This document shows, piece after piece, positions 60,617 to 62,000 of a DNA stretch of 62,000 nt. The notes under the pieces are model-generated. The model worked only from the letters and a program-made list of their open reading frames with translations. It searched no databases and was not told where the DNA came from. Both the position numbers and the translations under genes were made by a program. How positions within the stretch are numbered: position 1 is the stretch's first letter; the number at the start of each line of letters is the position of its first letter. Origin of the DNA: Zygnema cylindricum (taxonomy: Eukaryota; Streptophyta; Zygnematophyceae; Zygnematales; Zygnemataceae); contig JBBHKE010001871.1 in assembly GCA_037447655.1 (NCBI GenBank), positions 1 to 62,000 on the forward strand, given 5' to 3'.

Positions 60617-62000
60617 GGGAGAAAAATTTTGTGAGTTCTTTTTATGTTTGGATTTTTTATGGTTTATTGTTATTATTCTTATTATTATTATTATTATTAG
60701 CTAAGAAAAAAGACGATGATCCATGGCTTAAATACATAGCGAATTTAAATCCGTTATTTTACTCTCTTTCTTATATTTTTTGGTTTATATGGAGATGCTC
60801 GCTCGTGTTTTTGTAGCTTTTTGTGTTTTTTGGTGTTTTCTCTTTCCTGTTGGAGAGAGAAATAAGTACGGAAGGAGAGAGATGTGTACGGAAGGAGAGA
60901 GTCGGCGCGCAGCGGAAGCTAAAAGCGGCATTTCGCGGGAATTCGAACGGGGCAGATGTCGGTTTACCTGGAGCGGGTGGTATCTGAATAAAGTACACCG
61001 GCGAGAAGCATCGCGGCCGTATATAGCACGTGTGAGAACCGCAACATCTTTCGTTCAGAATTGGTACTCGAAGAATGCGAACCGGATGCAAAAGGTTTAT
61101 CTAGGGGAGTAATATCTGTCACGTACTAATAGAATTATAGGAAGTGTACAGTTTATGTACGATACAAAAATGACGTTTCTGTCGTTTCATACAGTGCAGT
61201 GATTGGTCCATGAAGTCAGGTACACAGTTAAAAATGTCAGAATGGTGTGGTCAAATGAAAAAACCTTTTGGCAGTATCTGTGTTTTGGACTGATGCGCGT
61301 CCGTTGCAACTTTACCAAAGCAGGGTTGACGAATCTACGCTGCCACGTCACCGCCCACGGCTATCAGATTTTATATTTTTGTACATTTAATATTAGCACT
61401 TTATTATAAATAGCTACACTAAACTGTATTATTCCTCGTAGATGTTATGGGCCACTTATTAACCAAACATGTAATTAAAATATTTTGTGATAGAACTCTC
61501 GACCAGTTGTCTGCCACTTTTTGGTTATTTTTTTTTTCGTATTTTTTTCCGGCGTTTTGTGGAAATGGTTATACAGTATAGAAGGAGATTTTATCATAAA
61601 AAACGCGATGGTGCGAACTGCACCGTACGATCGACTGTCCACGCATACGGACGCGGTTTGTCGGTTTCTCCAAAAAATGTGGAAAGAAAAGTGAACAGCC
61701 TTCCGAACTTCCACAGCTTCACGTGTCAGATTTTAAATTAGCACTTGTGAACCAATAGCTGCAACGGTCAACAAGTGCATTGACTTTGTGCGTCTGTTTT
61801 CCATTGTCAACATTTATTGCGTACTAATTCAATACAGTATTTCAGTAACACATAATATAATATGCCGCACGCTATGCGAGCTCCGTATTGAATGTTTGCA
61901 CTGAAATTCACAAGCTTACGCCTTACGGTACGCTGCCACCTGTTCACACAATACACCTTTCCATGCTGACGTTTAGTTAAAGTACCGCCCAAACAGCGAA
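60617..62000. other. Protease upstream region, no gene seen
   Basis: The bases next to the ATG contain a TTA microsatellite at about 60667-60702. Beyond 60.8 kb there are a duplicated GTACGGAAGGAGAGAG and several GTAC-rich segments. Short ORFs on both strands show no recognisable family. Confidence 0.5.

Overview
The window is AT-rich nuclear DNA of a green plant (Streptophyta), probably a seed-free lineage; the species cannot be read from the sequence. Evidence: spliceosomal GT-AG introns, a plant-type subfamily VII receptor-like cytoplasmic kinase, a plant A1B aspartic protease, a plant 2-oxoglutarate dioxygenase, and plant superfamilies of transposable elements. A 10-base run of N at 43105-43114 marks an assembly gap.

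Layout. 1-4.7 kb: degenerate intergenic DNA. 4972-10079 (+): six-exon PBS1/PBL-like kinase, 536 aa. 12.1-14 kb (-): decayed non-LTR retrotransposon. 14.5-29.8 kb: nested transposon block with a solo LTR, a complete LTR retrotransposon that carries only gag, two hAT elements with 8-bp target duplications, three nested PIF/Harbinger-like elements, and small TA-flanked MITEs. 33040-39555 (+): seven coding exons for a secreted protein with a saposin-B domain and a very long His/Glu/Lys-rich tail. 43064-49793 (-): ten-exon 2-oxoglutarate/Fe(II) dioxygenase whose last exon touches the gap. 52.4-53.1 kb (-): copia reverse-transcriptase relic. 53852-60616 (-): twelve-exon aspartic protease, 576 aa.

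The four host genes were rebuilt exon by exon. Phases agree across every junction except the last one of the dioxygenase, which runs into the gap. The genes are functionally unrelated: membrane-proximal signalling, a secretory saposin, small-molecule oxidation and proteolysis. They share an intronic landscape: MITEs of one family sit in introns of three of them.

The most unusual signal is that several tandem arrays start at a 5' splice site and repeat the exon end plus the donor into the intron. The clear cases are saposin exon 4, protease exons 3 and 8, and dioxygenase exon 9. The second clear novelty is the gag-only retrotransposon, with an exact ATGTA target duplication and a primer-binding site matching the anticodon arm of initiator tRNA-Met.
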